From Lacipirellulaceae bacterium (lineage in GTDB: Bacteria > Planctomycetota > Planctomycetia > Pirellulales > Lacipirellulaceae): a stretch of 64,000 nucleotides of DNA. The stretch lies in assembly GCA_040218535.1 (NCBI GenBank), contig JAVJRG010000012.1, forward strand, positions 806,001 to 870,000, in the 5' to 3' direction. The notes under the pieces were generated by a model, which made no database searches, was not told the origin of the DNA, and was given only the letters and a program-made list of their open reading frames with translations. This document shows positions 8,256-17,053 of this stretch, piece after piece; the first letter of the stretch is position 1; every line of letters starts with the position of its first letter. The position numbers and the translations under genes are program-made.

Positions 8256-9713
8256 CTAGGCAAAAAGCTCGTGCACGACGCGGGCGTGCTCGACGCCGGT
8301 GAGTTTGAGGTCGAGGCCTTGGAAGCTCTTCGTGAAGCGGTCGTGCTCGATGCCGAAGGTGTGGAGTAGCGTGGCGTGGAAGTCACGGACGGCGACTTCG
8401 TTTTCGGCGATGCCGTAGCCGAGTTCGTCGGACTGGCCGTACGCTTGGCCACCCTTGATTCCCGCGCCGGCCATCCACAGGCTGAAGGCGTTGATGTGGT
8501 GGTCGCGACCGTTGCCTTGATCCATCGGCGTGCGACCGAACTCCCCGCCCCAGACCACGAGTGTATCGTCGAGCAGCCCACGGTCTTTCAAATCGCGAAC
8601 CAGGGCAGCACTGGCTTGATCGGTTTGCTTGGCTCGTGCCGGGAGGTCATTGGTGATGTTGCGGTGATGATCCCAGCCGCGATGGTAGAGCTGAACAAAG
8701 CGAACGCCGCGTTCGAGCAGTCGACGGGCGAGTAAGCAGTTCGAGGCGAACGAACCATCGCCAGGGTTCTTCACGCCGTACATGTCTCGAACGTGCTGCG
8801 GCTCGTCGGACATATCGGTCAGCTCGGGGACGGAGCTTTGCATCTTGAAGGCCATCTCGTACTGCGAGATGCGTGTGGCAATCTCGGGATCGACGCGCTG
8901 TTCGTCGAGCATGCCGTTGAGGCGTTGGACCTGTTCAATTAGTTGCCGCTGGGTGGATTGGCAGACGCCCGACGGGTTGCCGATATAGTGGACTGGGCTC
9001 CCCTGGCTTTGGAAGGCGATGCCCTGATACTTGCTAGGAAGAAAACCAGCACTCCACTGCCGGGCAGAAATCGGCTGCCCGCCGCCTGAGGTCATCACCA
9101 CATAGCCGGGAAGGTTCTCCGTTTCAGCACCCAGGCCATAAAGCAACCACGAACCCATGCAAGGGCGGCCCTTAATGATCGAACCCGTGTTCATAAAGGC
9201 GTGGGCTGTGTCGTGGTTGATCTGCTCGGTGGTCATCGAGCGGACCACGCAGATGTCGTCGGCGATCTTGCCGATGTTGGGGAACAACTCGGAGATTTCG
9301 AGGCCCGACTTGCCCCATTTCTTGTATTTGACGAACGAGCCCAGGGCAATAAGCTTCGCACCTTGCAGTTGGGCAAGCTGCTGACCTTTGGTGAACGATT
9401 CGGGGAATGGCTTTCCATTGATCTTGCTAAGTTCGGGCTTCGGGTCGAACGAGTCGATATGCGAAGGCCCGCCCGCCATGCAGAGATGAACCAGTCGCTT
9501 AGCCTTGGGAGCGAAATGCGGCATGCCCGGGAGCGATGGCCAAGGGTGCGAAACGCGGACCGGACCGCTAGCGGCGTTGGCCGTTTGGGGGCTTAACCCT
9601 TCGCCAAACAGCGAGGCCATCGCCAGACCGCCAATGCCGGCGAAGGAATTCGCGAGGAACGTGCGTCGGGCAATTTGCTGTTGAGCGGCTTCGATTTGGT
9701 TGAGATCTAACAT
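8256..9713 (-). CDS. DUF1501 domain protein (Tat-exported, sulfatase-like)
   Basis: A 485-residue protein of the DUF1501 family. A twin-arginine signal (ARRTFLANSFAGIGGLAMA) directs export. Family landmarks include HLCMAGGPSHIDSFDPKP near residue 75, DDTLVVWGGEFGRTP near 385, GRDHHINAFSLWMAGAG, and a C-terminal RDFHATLLHTFGIEH. The fold resembles alkaline phosphatase and sulfatase superfamily enzymes; biochemical activity is not established. It lies downstream of the PSCyt1/PSCyt2/PSD1 gene on the same strand, the usual planctomycete pairing, with a palindromic repeat in the gap. Confidence 0.9.
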   Translation of the reverse strand: MLDLNQIEAAQQQIARRTFLANSFAGIGGLAMASLFGEGLSPQTANAASGPVRVSHPWPSLPGMPHFAPKAKRLVHLCMAGGPSHIDSFDPKPELSKINGKPFPESFTKGQQLAQLQGAKLIALGSFVKYKKWGKSGLEISELFPNIGKIADDICVVRSMTTEQINHDTAHAFMNTGSIIKGRPCMGSWLLYGLGAETENLPGYVVMTSGGGQPISARQWSAGFLPSKYQGIAFQSQGSPVHYIGNPSGVCQSTQRQLIEQVQRLNGMLDEQRVDPEIATRISQYEMAFKMQSSVPELTDMSDEPQHVRDMYGVKNPGDGSFASNCLLARRLLERGVRFVQLYHRGWDHHRNITNDLPARAKQTDQASAALVRDLKDRGLLDDTLVVWGGEFGRTPMDQGNGRDHHINAFSLWMAGAGIKGGQAYGQSDELGYGIAENEVAVRDFHATLLHTFGIEHDRFTKSFQGLDLKLTGVEHARVVHELFA

Positions 9714-9737
9714 CGATACTTTGCTCTTATTGAATGG

Positions 9738-9894
9738 AACGCGGATGAACGCAGATCGAGCGGATCATCGCGGATGACTTCGTCGCTTTTAATGATTTTA
9801 GTTGTCGTGCTTTTGGTTCTTCTCGCAGGTTTCGATCATCGATGATCGCCAATAAAATCAGCGAACATCCGCTCAATCCGCGTTTATCCGCGTC
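9738..9894. repeat. Dispersed palindromic element, copy A
   Basis: Left arm 9738-9763 (units of GCGGAT) and right arm 9869-9894 (ATCCGCGTTT and ATCCGCGTC units) form an imperfect inverted repeat across about 157 bases. It is the most diverged member of the TCCGTG family described elsewhere in this window. It lies between the DUF1501 and PSD1 genes. Confidence 0.7.
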
Positions 9895-9906
9895 CTAATT
9901 CATCAC

Positions 9907-12900
9907 CTAGTATCGCGTGATCACTTCGTGCAGATTCAAAATCGCCCGACAGACTTGCGTCCACGCTGCCTGTTCGGGGGCTGATAGGGTCAGCTCGATT
10001 TTCTTATCGCCGACGCTTTCAAGTGCTTTGGCATCTTTGGGGTTTGCTTGATAGTATTCGAGTTGTTCCTCGTAGAACGCTTTCAAGCTTTCGCTTTCCT
10101 TTTGCGAAGGGTTGCGACTCAAAGCAGTCAGGAAGGCATGATTCAACGTGGCGTTGAAACTGCTAAGGTCGGGCGTTTCACGAAGGACTCGACTGGCCAT
10201 CGCCCGTGAGGCTTCAACGAAGGAGGGATCGTTCAGCAGTGTGAGCGCTTGCTGAGGACTATTCGACTGCGTGCGGCCCGCGGTACATTCATCGCGCGAG
10301 ACGGCATCAAAGTTGGCCAGCATGGGGTGCAAGAACGTCCGTTGCCAGTGCATGTAGACGCCGCGGCGGTACTGCTGGTCTCCTCGATCGGTGTCGTAGC
10401 CACGGACAGGGAAGTTCAAGTTGCGATAGTAACCCTTGGGCTGGTAAGGCATGACACTGGGGCCGCCGATTAGGTCGTCTTCCAACAGCCCAGCGATCGA
10501 TAACGCGTTGTCACGAACGATCTCGGCTGAAAGCCGCCGTGCCGCTTGTTGCGCGAGGAGACGGTTGTACGGATCGACGTCGGCAAGATCGTCGCGGTAA
10601 GCCGCCTTTTGGCGGTACGTGCGGCTGGTGACAATTAGTCGCACCAAGTGCTTCACGTCCCATGCTTGGGCTTCGTCCTCAGCATCTACCGGCTTCCCTC
10701 CATCACGGAACTCGCTGGCGAGCCAGTCCAACAGAGAGGGGTGGCTGGGCCATTCGCCCTGGTTGCCAAGATCGTCGAGCTTGTTCGACAGCCCCGTGCC
10801 GAAGAAGTGCGCCCAGAACCGATTCGCCACATGGCGTGGGGTGATTGGGTTCTCCGGCGAGGTGATCCACTCAGCCAGATCGAGCCGTGTCAGGCGACGT
10901 TCGCCAACGTTCTCGGGTTGCGGGAGAAAGTGAGGGACGCCCGGTTCCAGCGCTGGCTGCGACTCGTCCTGCCAGTTGCCACGCGGCAACACGCGACTGA
11001 CACGATACTTTTCCTTCGGAAGTTGCTGGGCAATTAGCGTGTGAGCATAACCGGCACGACATTCGATGATCTGCTGGCGGTATTCCTTGGCCGTGGCGCT
11101 GGCCTGGTCAGGAGGGGTCGTGGCACGGTAGGCGGCTGCTAGGACGACATCGCTGTCAGGGGCCGTGACTAGAGCCTTTCGCAGGCGCTCATTGACGGCT
11201 GGCTTGCCGGGAATGGCTTCCGCAAACGGCGTGACCGAGATCCGTACTCGTCCGACATCGGCGCTGGCGATCTTGAGCACGAGTTGCTTCTCGCCGGTGG
11301 GCGGCAGCGGTTTGCGCAGATGGTAAATGGCTGTGTGCCGAAGTTGTGCTTCGTTCTTGGGAAGTTGCCAACGCTCAGGCCCGCTCTTCCAAGTTTTCTT
11401 CAGATCAATCGTTGGGCTGGAATAACCATTCCTGTAACCGTGCGGTGCGAATCGATCAGGCTGAGCCCAAGCGAACGTGAGTGGCGAAGTCTTCTCGCCT
11501 GCTTTCAATTCGGCGGAAAGGCTCAGCCCGAAGCGTCCTTCTTTGCCGCGGCCAACGTAGCCGTTGTGTTTCTCATCGGGTAAGACTTCGACGCGAACGC
11601 TACAGATTGGCAGCGGAGAATCGACTTCACAGGTCAGGGTTACGACATCGTCTTTCTGAGGCTTACCTTTCACCAACACCGACCCATCATCGAGCATGGT
11701 GGCCTTGGTTTGCTCATTGGCCGTGATCGCTTCAGCGATCCGGACTGGCACGTACCCTTCAGGGTGGCTCGCAACCAATTCCTTTGCTTGGCGAACCCAC
11801 TGCTGATAATCCTCAGTGACTGCGACTTCCTTCGGTAATTCAGCAGCGATGCTCTGGTCTGCTTTTTCTTGAAGCCACTCAATACGTTCATTGAGCGAGT
11901 CACTCTCAAGTCGCAATTCCGGCGGGAATGGATAATCGTTCGAGAAGCCCCGCAGGTCAGGGTTGGGCGTGTATCCGTAGTTGTTGTAGACGCCCCATTG
12001 ACGCAGATCGTCGAAGAAGGCCCCCAACGCATAAAAATCTTTAGTCGCGAAGGGGTCGAACTTGTGATTGTGGCACTCGCAGCAACCGAGTGTCGAACCG
12101 AGGAAGGCCGTGCCTACCATGCGTACCCGATCAGCAGTGTATTTGGCCAAGTACTCCTTCGGCTGCGCGCCACCCTCGCGAGTCATCATGCCAAACCGTA
12201 CGAGGCCAGTGGCCGCCAGTTGGTCATCAGTGGGGTTCTTGAGCAAGTCGCCGGCGAGTTGCTCACGCGTGAACTGGTCGAAGGGAAGATTCTCATTGAA
12301 CGCCTTAATGACGTAATCGCGGTAAGGGAAGACGTGCTGGTTTTGGTCACCATGGAATCCTACCGTATCGGCGAAGCGAACGATGTCGAGCCAAGGAGCC
12401 GCCATCCGCTCGCCGAAGTGTGGCGAAGCGAGCAATCGCTCCACTTGTTTTTCATAAGCGTCGGGCGAGTTGTCTTTCAAGAAAGTGTCGAGTTCAGCAG
12501 GCGTCGGAGGCAAGCCGATGAGGTCGAGGCTGAGCCGACGCAATAGCTCGGCCTTGCTGGCGATCTCAGACGGTTCGATCCCTTCAGCTTCTAAACGCGC
12601 GAGAATGAATTGGTCGATCGGATTGGCCGGCAAATCACTGTGCTTGGTGAGTTCGGGTAGCTCAGGGCGCGTCAGGGGCGCGTAGACCCAATGGGTTTCG
12701 TACTCTGCGCCCTGCTCAATCCAGCGAGCAAAAAGGGCTTTCTCTCGCGGCGAGAGCTTGTGACGAAACTCGGGAGGAGGCATCTGCATGTCGGGATCGT
12801 CATGCATAATCCGTTGGTAGATGGCCGACGCTTCTTTATTGCCCGGCTTGATGGCGGCTAGCTCGTCATCGGAAGGGATTGGTCGATAAGCATGTTCTGC

Positions 12901-13113
12901 GCTGTCTAAGCGCAGCTCGCTTGGATTGTCTTCTTCGTCCGGGCCGTGACATGCGAAACAGGTGTTCGACATGATGGGCCGTATGTGCGCGTTGAAGGTC
13001 ACCTTCTCAGGTAAAGTGAACTCAGCAGTGGCGGCAGCCCGCGCAGGAAGTACGCTGCTTGCAAGAAGCAGAATGAAAGGTGTCAGGAAGTAGAATAAGC
13101 GACGAAATCTCAT
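9907..13113 (-). CDS. Planctomycete cytochrome c protein (PSCyt1-PSCyt2-PSD1)
   Basis: A 1068-residue exported protein. After the signal peptide (MRFRRLFYFLTPFILLLASS) comes a haem-binding CFACH (C52, C55, H56) in the PSCyt1 domain (PF07635), then PSCyt2 (DUF1549, about residues 155-360) and PSD1 (DUF1553, about 730-1000). Landmarks are RRLSLDLIGLPPTP, CCECHNHKFDPFATKDFY, PRHVANRFWAHFFGTGL and the late RTQSNSPQQALTLLNDPSF. The family is planctomycete-specific and thought to act in periplasmic redox or degradation, but no reaction is proven. The start at 13113 is preferred over 13173 because it begins the signal peptide. It pairs with the DUF1501 gene downstream. Confidence 0.92.
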   Translation of the reverse strand: MRFRRLFYFLTPFILLLASSVLPARAAATAEFTLPEKVTFNAHIRPIMSNTCFACHGPDEEDNPSELRLDSAEHAYRPIPSDDELAAIKPGNKEASAIYQRIMHDDPDMQMPPPEFRHKLSPREKALFARWIEQGAEYETHWVYAPLTRPELPELTKHSDLPANPIDQFILARLEAEGIEPSEIASKAELLRRLSLDLIGLPPTPAELDTFLKDNSPDAYEKQVERLLASPHFGERMAAPWLDIVRFADTVGFHGDQNQHVFPYRDYVIKAFNENLPFDQFTREQLAGDLLKNPTDDQLAATGLVRFGMMTREGGAQPKEYLAKYTADRVRMVGTAFLGSTLGCCECHNHKFDPFATKDFYALGAFFDDLRQWGVYNNYGYTPNPDLRGFSNDYPFPPELRLESDSLNERIEWLQEKADQSIAAELPKEVAVTEDYQQWVRQAKELVASHPEGYVPVRIAEAITANEQTKATMLDDGSVLVKGKPQKDDVVTLTCEVDSPLPICSVRVEVLPDEKHNGYVGRGKEGRFGLSLSAELKAGEKTSPLTFAWAQPDRFAPHGYRNGYSSPTIDLKKTWKSGPERWQLPKNEAQLRHTAIYHLRKPLPPTGEKQLVLKIASADVGRVRISVTPFAEAIPGKPAVNERLRKALVTAPDSDVVLAAAYRATTPPDQASATAKEYRQQIIECRAGYAHTLIAQQLPKEKYRVSRVLPRGNWQDESQPALEPGVPHFLPQPENVGERRLTRLDLAEWITSPENPITPRHVANRFWAHFFGTGLSNKLDDLGNQGEWPSHPSLLDWLASEFRDGGKPVDAEDEAQAWDVKHLVRLIVTSRTYRQKAAYRDDLADVDPYNRLLAQQAARRLSAEIVRDNALSIAGLLEDDLIGGPSVMPYQPKGYYRNLNFPVRGYDTDRGDQQYRRGVYMHWQRTFLHPMLANFDAVSRDECTAGRTQSNSPQQALTLLNDPSFVEASRAMASRVLRETPDLSSFNATLNHAFLTALSRNPSQKESESLKAFYEEQLEYYQANPKDAKALESVGDKKIELTLSAPEQAAWTQVCRAILNLHEVITRY

Positions 13114-13448
13114 AGAGACGATTCGTAGTTGGAGAAGGGTACCAGTAGGGGCACCGTGGGCAGGGAGGGACATCTATTATAACACATGGCCAACGGCTGC
13201 CATACTTGCCCGCTAACCGCAAAGTACGTTGGAAAGCCAACGCCCTAGTCAGCATTCGTGCAGTCGGGGAAACTAACAGGCCGCTGCGGTCGATTTTGTA
13301 AAAAAACCGATGAAACAAGTCGTCGCTGGACGTTGACATTTGATTTGCATATTCGCCACGTCGCTGCGTACTGTTTGTTGTTACTTATGTCCAACCATTC
13401 GACGAAGAGCCTCTTTTGCCAAGAGCCTTCGACTCAAAGGGTCTCCCC
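13114..13448. other. Divergent promoter region, 335 bases
   Basis: Separates the minus-strand PSD1 gene from the plus-strand lactonase gene, so it should hold both promoters. No convincing promoter hexamers, repeat or small gene can be named with confidence. Confidence 0.4.
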
Positions 13449-14528
13449 ATGCCTATCGTCATCTTGCTCATCGGAACCTACGGCACTGGCGATGCCCAGG
13501 GAATTTACGTCTGTGAGTTCAACACCGAAACGGGGGAGTTGAGCAAGCCGCAGCAAGCGGCGGTGATACCGACCCCAGGGTTTTTAGCCCTCTCTACCGA
13601 TGGTCAGTATGTCTACGCGTGTGGACGAGGCGAGGCAGAGACTCCTAAGGCTGCGGGGCGTGTGATTGCCATGCAGTGGGACGACGGGCAGCGGCGTCTC
13701 ATCCCGCTCAACGAGGACCCAACTCAGGGTAAAGGTCCCAGCCATGTGAGCCTTACTCCCAATGGGCGTCTGTTGATGATCGCCAATTATGGAGGCGGAA
13801 GTGTTGAGGCCTACAACGTCGGGGCTGCGGGCACGCTCGGCAAGCGGACGTCGTTCCACCAGCACGATGGCAAAGGCATACACCCCGACCGGCAAGAGGG
13901 ACCTCATGCCCATTCGATTACCCCTTCGCCCGACGGCAAGTTTGCGTTAGCAGCCGACCTGGGGCTCGACAAGCTTTTCGTCTACGCCGTGAATCAGGCG
14001 ACCGGCGAACTCACTCCGCACGAGCCGCCGTTTGTTGAAGTAACGCCCGGTTCCGGTCCGCGGCATTTGGCGTGGCATACTTCAGGCAAGTTTTGTTACT
14101 TGACGAACGAAATGAGCGCCACCATCACGGCCTTCAACTGGGATGCGAAAGCGGGGCAACTCACCGAGATCGAAACTGTCTCTTCGATGCCCCCGGGTTA
14201 CGAGGGGCATAAGCAATCGGCGGAGATTCGCGTCCACCTCAGCGGCAAGTTTCTGTATGCCTCGAATCGCGGGCATGATTCGCTCGCCGTTTTTGCAATC
14301 GATGAAGCCTCAGGCAAGATCGACCAAATCGAGGTCGTCTCTTGCGGAGTCGAGTGGCCGAGAAACTTTGAGATTGATCCGACGGGCAAATTTCTCTTGG
14401 TTGGAGGGAAGAACTCCGACGACATCGCCGTTCACCAGATCGATCAAACGACTGGCAAGTTATCGCTCACTAAGCACAGCGCAGAAGTTCCAGCACCAGT
14501 GTGTTTGCGATTCATGTCGCAAGAATAG
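13449..14528 (+). CDS. pgl: Lactonase family protein (6-phosphogluconolactonase type)
   Basis: A 359-residue seven-bladed beta-propeller of the YbhE/Pgl lactonase family, which hydrolyses 6-phosphogluconolactone or related lactones. Repeated blades show the family signatures LIGTYGTGDAQGIYV, GPSHVSLTPNGRLLMIANYGGGSVEAY, GPHAHSITPSPDGKFALAADLGLDKLFVY, GSGPRHLAWH and EWPRNFEIDPTGKFLLVGGKNSD. There is no clear signal peptide, so it is likely cytoplasmic. The ATG at 13449 aligns with the family N-terminus; an in-frame start at 13416 would add 11 unrelated residues. The true substrate is not certain since the family is broad. Confidence 0.85.
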   Translation: MPIVILLIGTYGTGDAQGIYVCEFNTETGELSKPQQAAVIPTPGFLALSTDGQYVYACGRGEAETPKAAGRVIAMQWDDGQRRLIPLNEDPTQGKGPSHVSLTPNGRLLMIANYGGGSVEAYNVGAAGTLGKRTSFHQHDGKGIHPDRQEGPHAHSITPSPDGKFALAADLGLDKLFVYAVNQATGELTPHEPPFVEVTPGSGPRHLAWHTSGKFCYLTNEMSATITAFNWDAKAGQLTEIETVSSMPPGYEGHKQSAEIRVHLSGKFLYASNRGHDSLAVFAIDEASGKIDQIEVVSCGVEWPRNFEIDPTGKFLLVGGKNSDDIAVHQIDQTTGKLSLTKHSAEVPAPVCLRFMSQE

Positions 14529-14591
14529 CCGGCGGCCACTCTTAGCAACCAACATTTGCCTTGATTCGATCCACCGCGTCATAATGGCAGT

Positions 14592-15089
14592 ATGCAAAAG
14601 AAACATGCGGACGGTTGGTGGTTCTGGCTGTTGGCTGCCGCACTCAGTCTGGGCACTCTGGCCTATGGTGTCGGCAAGCCGCTCGTGTGCTATTTCTACG
14701 GTAAGGAAACTACCGCTACCATCACGCAGTACGCGCCCCGTCAAAACGACGAGGGACATCGCATTCACGATCATCAATTCTCCTACGATGGTCACACCGC
14801 CGTCAAAAGATTTTCAAAGGAGCATCCGATAGGCCATCAGCGGCAAATGCTTTACCTAGAAGATCACCCTACTTGGGTTGTGTCTGGCAGCAAGCAAGAT
14901 CACCCTTTGGATATCGTCGACGCGAACACCAACGATGTCGGCTTGGCGGTGATTACCGTTGTTGCGATACTAAGCACGGTCGCTGCTTTTGCTACCTGCC
15001 GTGCGAAGTGGCAATGGAAACGCGCCCGCAAGCAACAGGCGATCGACGAGGCGTTCTTCTCTCCGCAGACTCAGGAAAATAACACTTAA
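14592..15089 (+). CDS. Small membrane protein, DUF3592-like
   Basis: A 165-residue protein with two membrane helices (about residues 9-32 and 115-138) enclosing an outside domain of about 80 residues, and a basic C-terminal tail. The domain pattern of TATITQY, HQFSYDGHTA and GHQRQMLYLEDHPTW fits the DUF3592 layout. Function unknown. It ends three bases before the next gene and is probably cotranscribed with it. Confidence 0.65.
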   Translation: MQKKHADGWWFWLLAAALSLGTLAYGVGKPLVCYFYGKETTATITQYAPRQNDEGHRIHDHQFSYDGHTAVKRFSKEHPIGHQRQMLYLEDHPTWVVSGSKQDHPLDIVDANTNDVGLAVITVVAILSTVAAFATCRAKWQWKRARKQQAIDEAFFSPQTQENNT

Positions 15090-15092
15090 GTT

Positions 15093-15779
15093 ATGTCTCG
15101 CGACACCCAACAAATAGCTCGTCTCATTCAAGAATTGTTGAGACTCACAAAGGGGCGTGTCGGCACTCGTTGGCTGGTGTTGTTGGGTGTGCTTCTTGTC
15201 GGCTACCTTGTCGCAGCGCCCGCGCTGAACCAGCGATTCGGTTGGAACCTGCCCGTCGCAACAGCCGAGCAAGAAGACGCAACGCCGAAAGTCGAAAGTC
15301 GCGAGAAACCAGCCGGTGGCAAGCAGAGTTCCACTAGCGGCGAGAAGAAGAGCTCGATCCCGAGCAGAGAGCTGCAACGCATCGAGGCAATTGTTGCGGG
15401 ACGAAGCACGGAGATCTACACTTCTCCCGCCGGTTTGCGCTACACACGCAGTCGAGCGGATGGGCATCGAATCCGGCATGTCATGCTTCATGCTCATAAC
15501 GAACCGGACCGACCAGGACCACACGGCGTTTTTGACGCGAACGAACCGGCTGAGGTGCTCGCGCTGATCGACGAAGCCTACCGCATGGCTTTACGCGGAG
15601 AGAACACCAAGGAGTCGAAAGAGGACAACGGAATCAAGTACGAAGTCAACATGGGTCGTCGCATCGGCTACGTCGGCGGGCAAAAAGGTGCCCGCAGTCG
15701 CCCAAAGAATCCGCCGGCGCGTCGCATCCGTCTGATCGTGAATGAAGACCGAATCATCACGGCCTTTCCCATCAAGTAG
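15093..15779 (+). CDS. Membrane-anchored protein with a possible BECR ribonuclease-like domain
   Basis: A 228-residue protein with one membrane helix (about residues 28-44), a Lys/Glu/Ser-rich linker, and a C-terminal domain from about residue 108. The domain reads SPAGLRYTRSRADGHRIRHVM, then HGVFD, a helix EVLALIDEAY, then YEVNMGRRIGYVGG and finally RIRLIVNEDRIITAFPIK. His residues on an early helix followed by a terminal strand ending in IITAFP are typical of the Barnase-EndoU-ColicinE5/D-RelE (BECR) fold. This is an inference from motif layout; no immunity or antitoxin gene is evident, and a housekeeping role is possible. Confidence 0.6.
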   Translation: MSRDTQQIARLIQELLRLTKGRVGTRWLVLLGVLLVGYLVAAPALNQRFGWNLPVATAEQEDATPKVESREKPAGGKQSSTSGEKKSSIPSRELQRIEAIVAGRSTEIYTSPAGLRYTRSRADGHRIRHVMLHAHNEPDRPGPHGVFDANEPAEVLALIDEAYRMALRGENTKESKEDNGIKYEVNMGRRIGYVGGQKGARSRPKNPPARRIRLIVNEDRIITAFPIK

Positions 15780-15791
15780 CTCGCAAGATTT

Positions 15792-15916
15792 GGCCACGGA
15801 TGACACAGATTGATAAACAGATTGTCGATTGGGCACTTTTCATGCTGTGCAATTAAAGCGACGGCCAGGAGTGGCCATCCTACAGCCTATCCGTATTATC
15901 CGTGCAATCCGTGGCC
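15792..15916. repeat. Dispersed palindromic element, copy B
   Basis: Left arm begins GGCCACGGATGACACAGATT at 15792; right arm at 15891-15916 contains three TCCGT units spaced nine bases and ends ATCCGTGGCC. It lies between the BECR-like gene and the zinc-ribbon gene. Confidence 0.75.
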
Positions 15917-15950
15917 CTACTTCAAGCCTCGATCTTCAAGGACAGTTGCC

Positions 15951-16274
15951 ATGGCCCAAATGTTTTACGTCGGAACGTGTCGCATCTGTGAGCAAGGCAC
16001 GCTGGGTCTGCGCACCTGTGGCCAATGTGAAGCGATTGCTATCGTGTGTGACGAGTGCGACGTCGCGTGGGATTCGCCCGACTTTACTGAGAAGCCAACC
16101 GTCGCTAATGAAACCACCCTGCCCTGTCCGACCTGTGGCGAATCACTCTACGGCGGCGCTTCGCATTGGTCGACGAAGCCGGAAATCGACCGCCGCGCAT
16201 GGCTGCAAACGGCGATCGAATCGGGACGTCTTCATTTGGCAAGTGGCGAAGCACGTGAACCAGAAGTGAATTGA
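15951..16274 (+). CDS. Small zinc-ribbon protein
   Basis: A 107-residue protein with four Cys pairs: CRIC, CGQC, CDEC and CPTC, all within about 65 residues. This suggests one or two zinc-binding ribbons. The rest is a short C-terminal helix (WLQTAIESGRLHL). No family name is recognised. The ATG at 15951 is chosen because the in-frame sequence upstream is the palindromic repeat read as protein. An ATG at 15960 is also possible. Likely cytoplasmic. Confidence 0.6.
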   Translation: MAQMFYVGTCRICEQGTLGLRTCGQCEAIAIVCDECDVAWDSPDFTEKPTVANETTLPCPTCGESLYGGASHWSTKPEIDRRAWLQTAIESGRLHLASGEAREPEVN

Positions 16275-16297
16275 GTGACAACACAACACTTCTAGCC

Positions 16298-16315
16298 GGC
16301 GAGCTACGCCTCGCC
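16298..16315. repeat. Short GGCGAG/CTCGCC hairpin
   Basis: A six-base stem GGCGAG (16298-16303) and CTCGCC (16310-16315) around the loop CTACGC. The core GCGAGGCGTAGCTCGC (read on the other strand) recurs at 25888-25905 and 41601-41626. It lies between two convergent genes. Confidence 0.55.
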
Positions 16316-16332
16316 AGGCTTCTGGCATGCCC

Positions 16333-17025
16333 TTACTTTCTGCGTTTGGTACCAATCCAACCAATCGCCAAAAGCCCGAGCACAACAGCGTTCGGCTCAG
16401 GCACCGCCGTCAGAAAGCCACCAATGGTGATCCCACCAGGCAGCACGCCAGGGGCGCTGTTGCTGGTGTGGATCATCAGGTAATAGTTGCCTGCTTTCAG
16501 TCGATCAATCACGTCGGGGGCTGAGACAGCAAACGTGTCGCCGAGTGACATCATGGGGTTGGACACGGCGTCGGAATCTTCCCACAGGCCGCTGAGAGTT
16601 CCTGCAACGGGGTCGGTCACTAGGTCATCATCGTCGTCACCATCGCGGGGAACGCCGAAAATGTTCAGAACGTGCTGAGTGCCGCCTGTGTTGACGTCGA
16701 CCTTCGAGCCACCATTAGCGGCGATGTTGTCGGTGATATCGTGGACGTGAATCGCCGTGACGTTATCGTCGAGGCTGGATGATTGGAAGCCGTCTAGATC
16801 TAAACCTTCGAGCTGAATCGAGTAGCTGACGGTTGGTTCGCCCATGCCTCCCGTTGCCGGTTCGGAAAGCACAAACGTGGCAGAAGCGGTGGCTGGGAAT
16901 GCGGGGGCGGAGACTCCTCCAAGCCGAACCGTCGTGAAGTCAAGCTCTGCCGTGAAAGTGGTGACGGTTTGTGCTGAAGCGGCTGAGGTCAGCAAAAGAA
17001 CGGATAGGACTAAAAGGTAACGCAT
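16333..17025 (-). CDS. CHRD domain PEP-CTERM protein
   Basis: A 230-residue exported protein. A signal peptide (MRYLLVLSVLLLTSAASA) is followed by one CHRD domain, marked by AIHVHDITDNIAANG, HVLNIFG and LKAGNYYLMIHTS. The C-terminus has VPEPN, a hydrophobic helix and GTKRRK for exosortase sorting. CHRD domains occur in chordin and in many bacterial surface proteins; the bacterial role is unknown. An Asp run (GDDDDDL) after the domain core could bind calcium. It is the last gene of a three-gene minus-strand operon, 28 bases after the dockerin-type PEP-CTERM gene. Confidence 0.85.
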   Translation of the reverse strand: MRYLLVLSVLLLTSAASAQTVTTFTAELDFTTVRLGGVSAPAFPATASATFVLSEPATGGMGEPTVSYSIQLEGLDLDGFQSSSLDDNVTAIHVHDITDNIAANGGSKVDVNTGGTQHVLNIFGVPRDGDDDDDLVTDPVAGTLSGLWEDSDAVSNPMMSLGDTFAVSAPDVIDRLKAGNYYLMIHTSNSAPGVLPGGITIGGFLTAVPEPNAVVLGLLAIGWIGTKRRK

Positions 17026-17053
17026 CTTGAAAACCCTCTCTGAGAAATAATCG

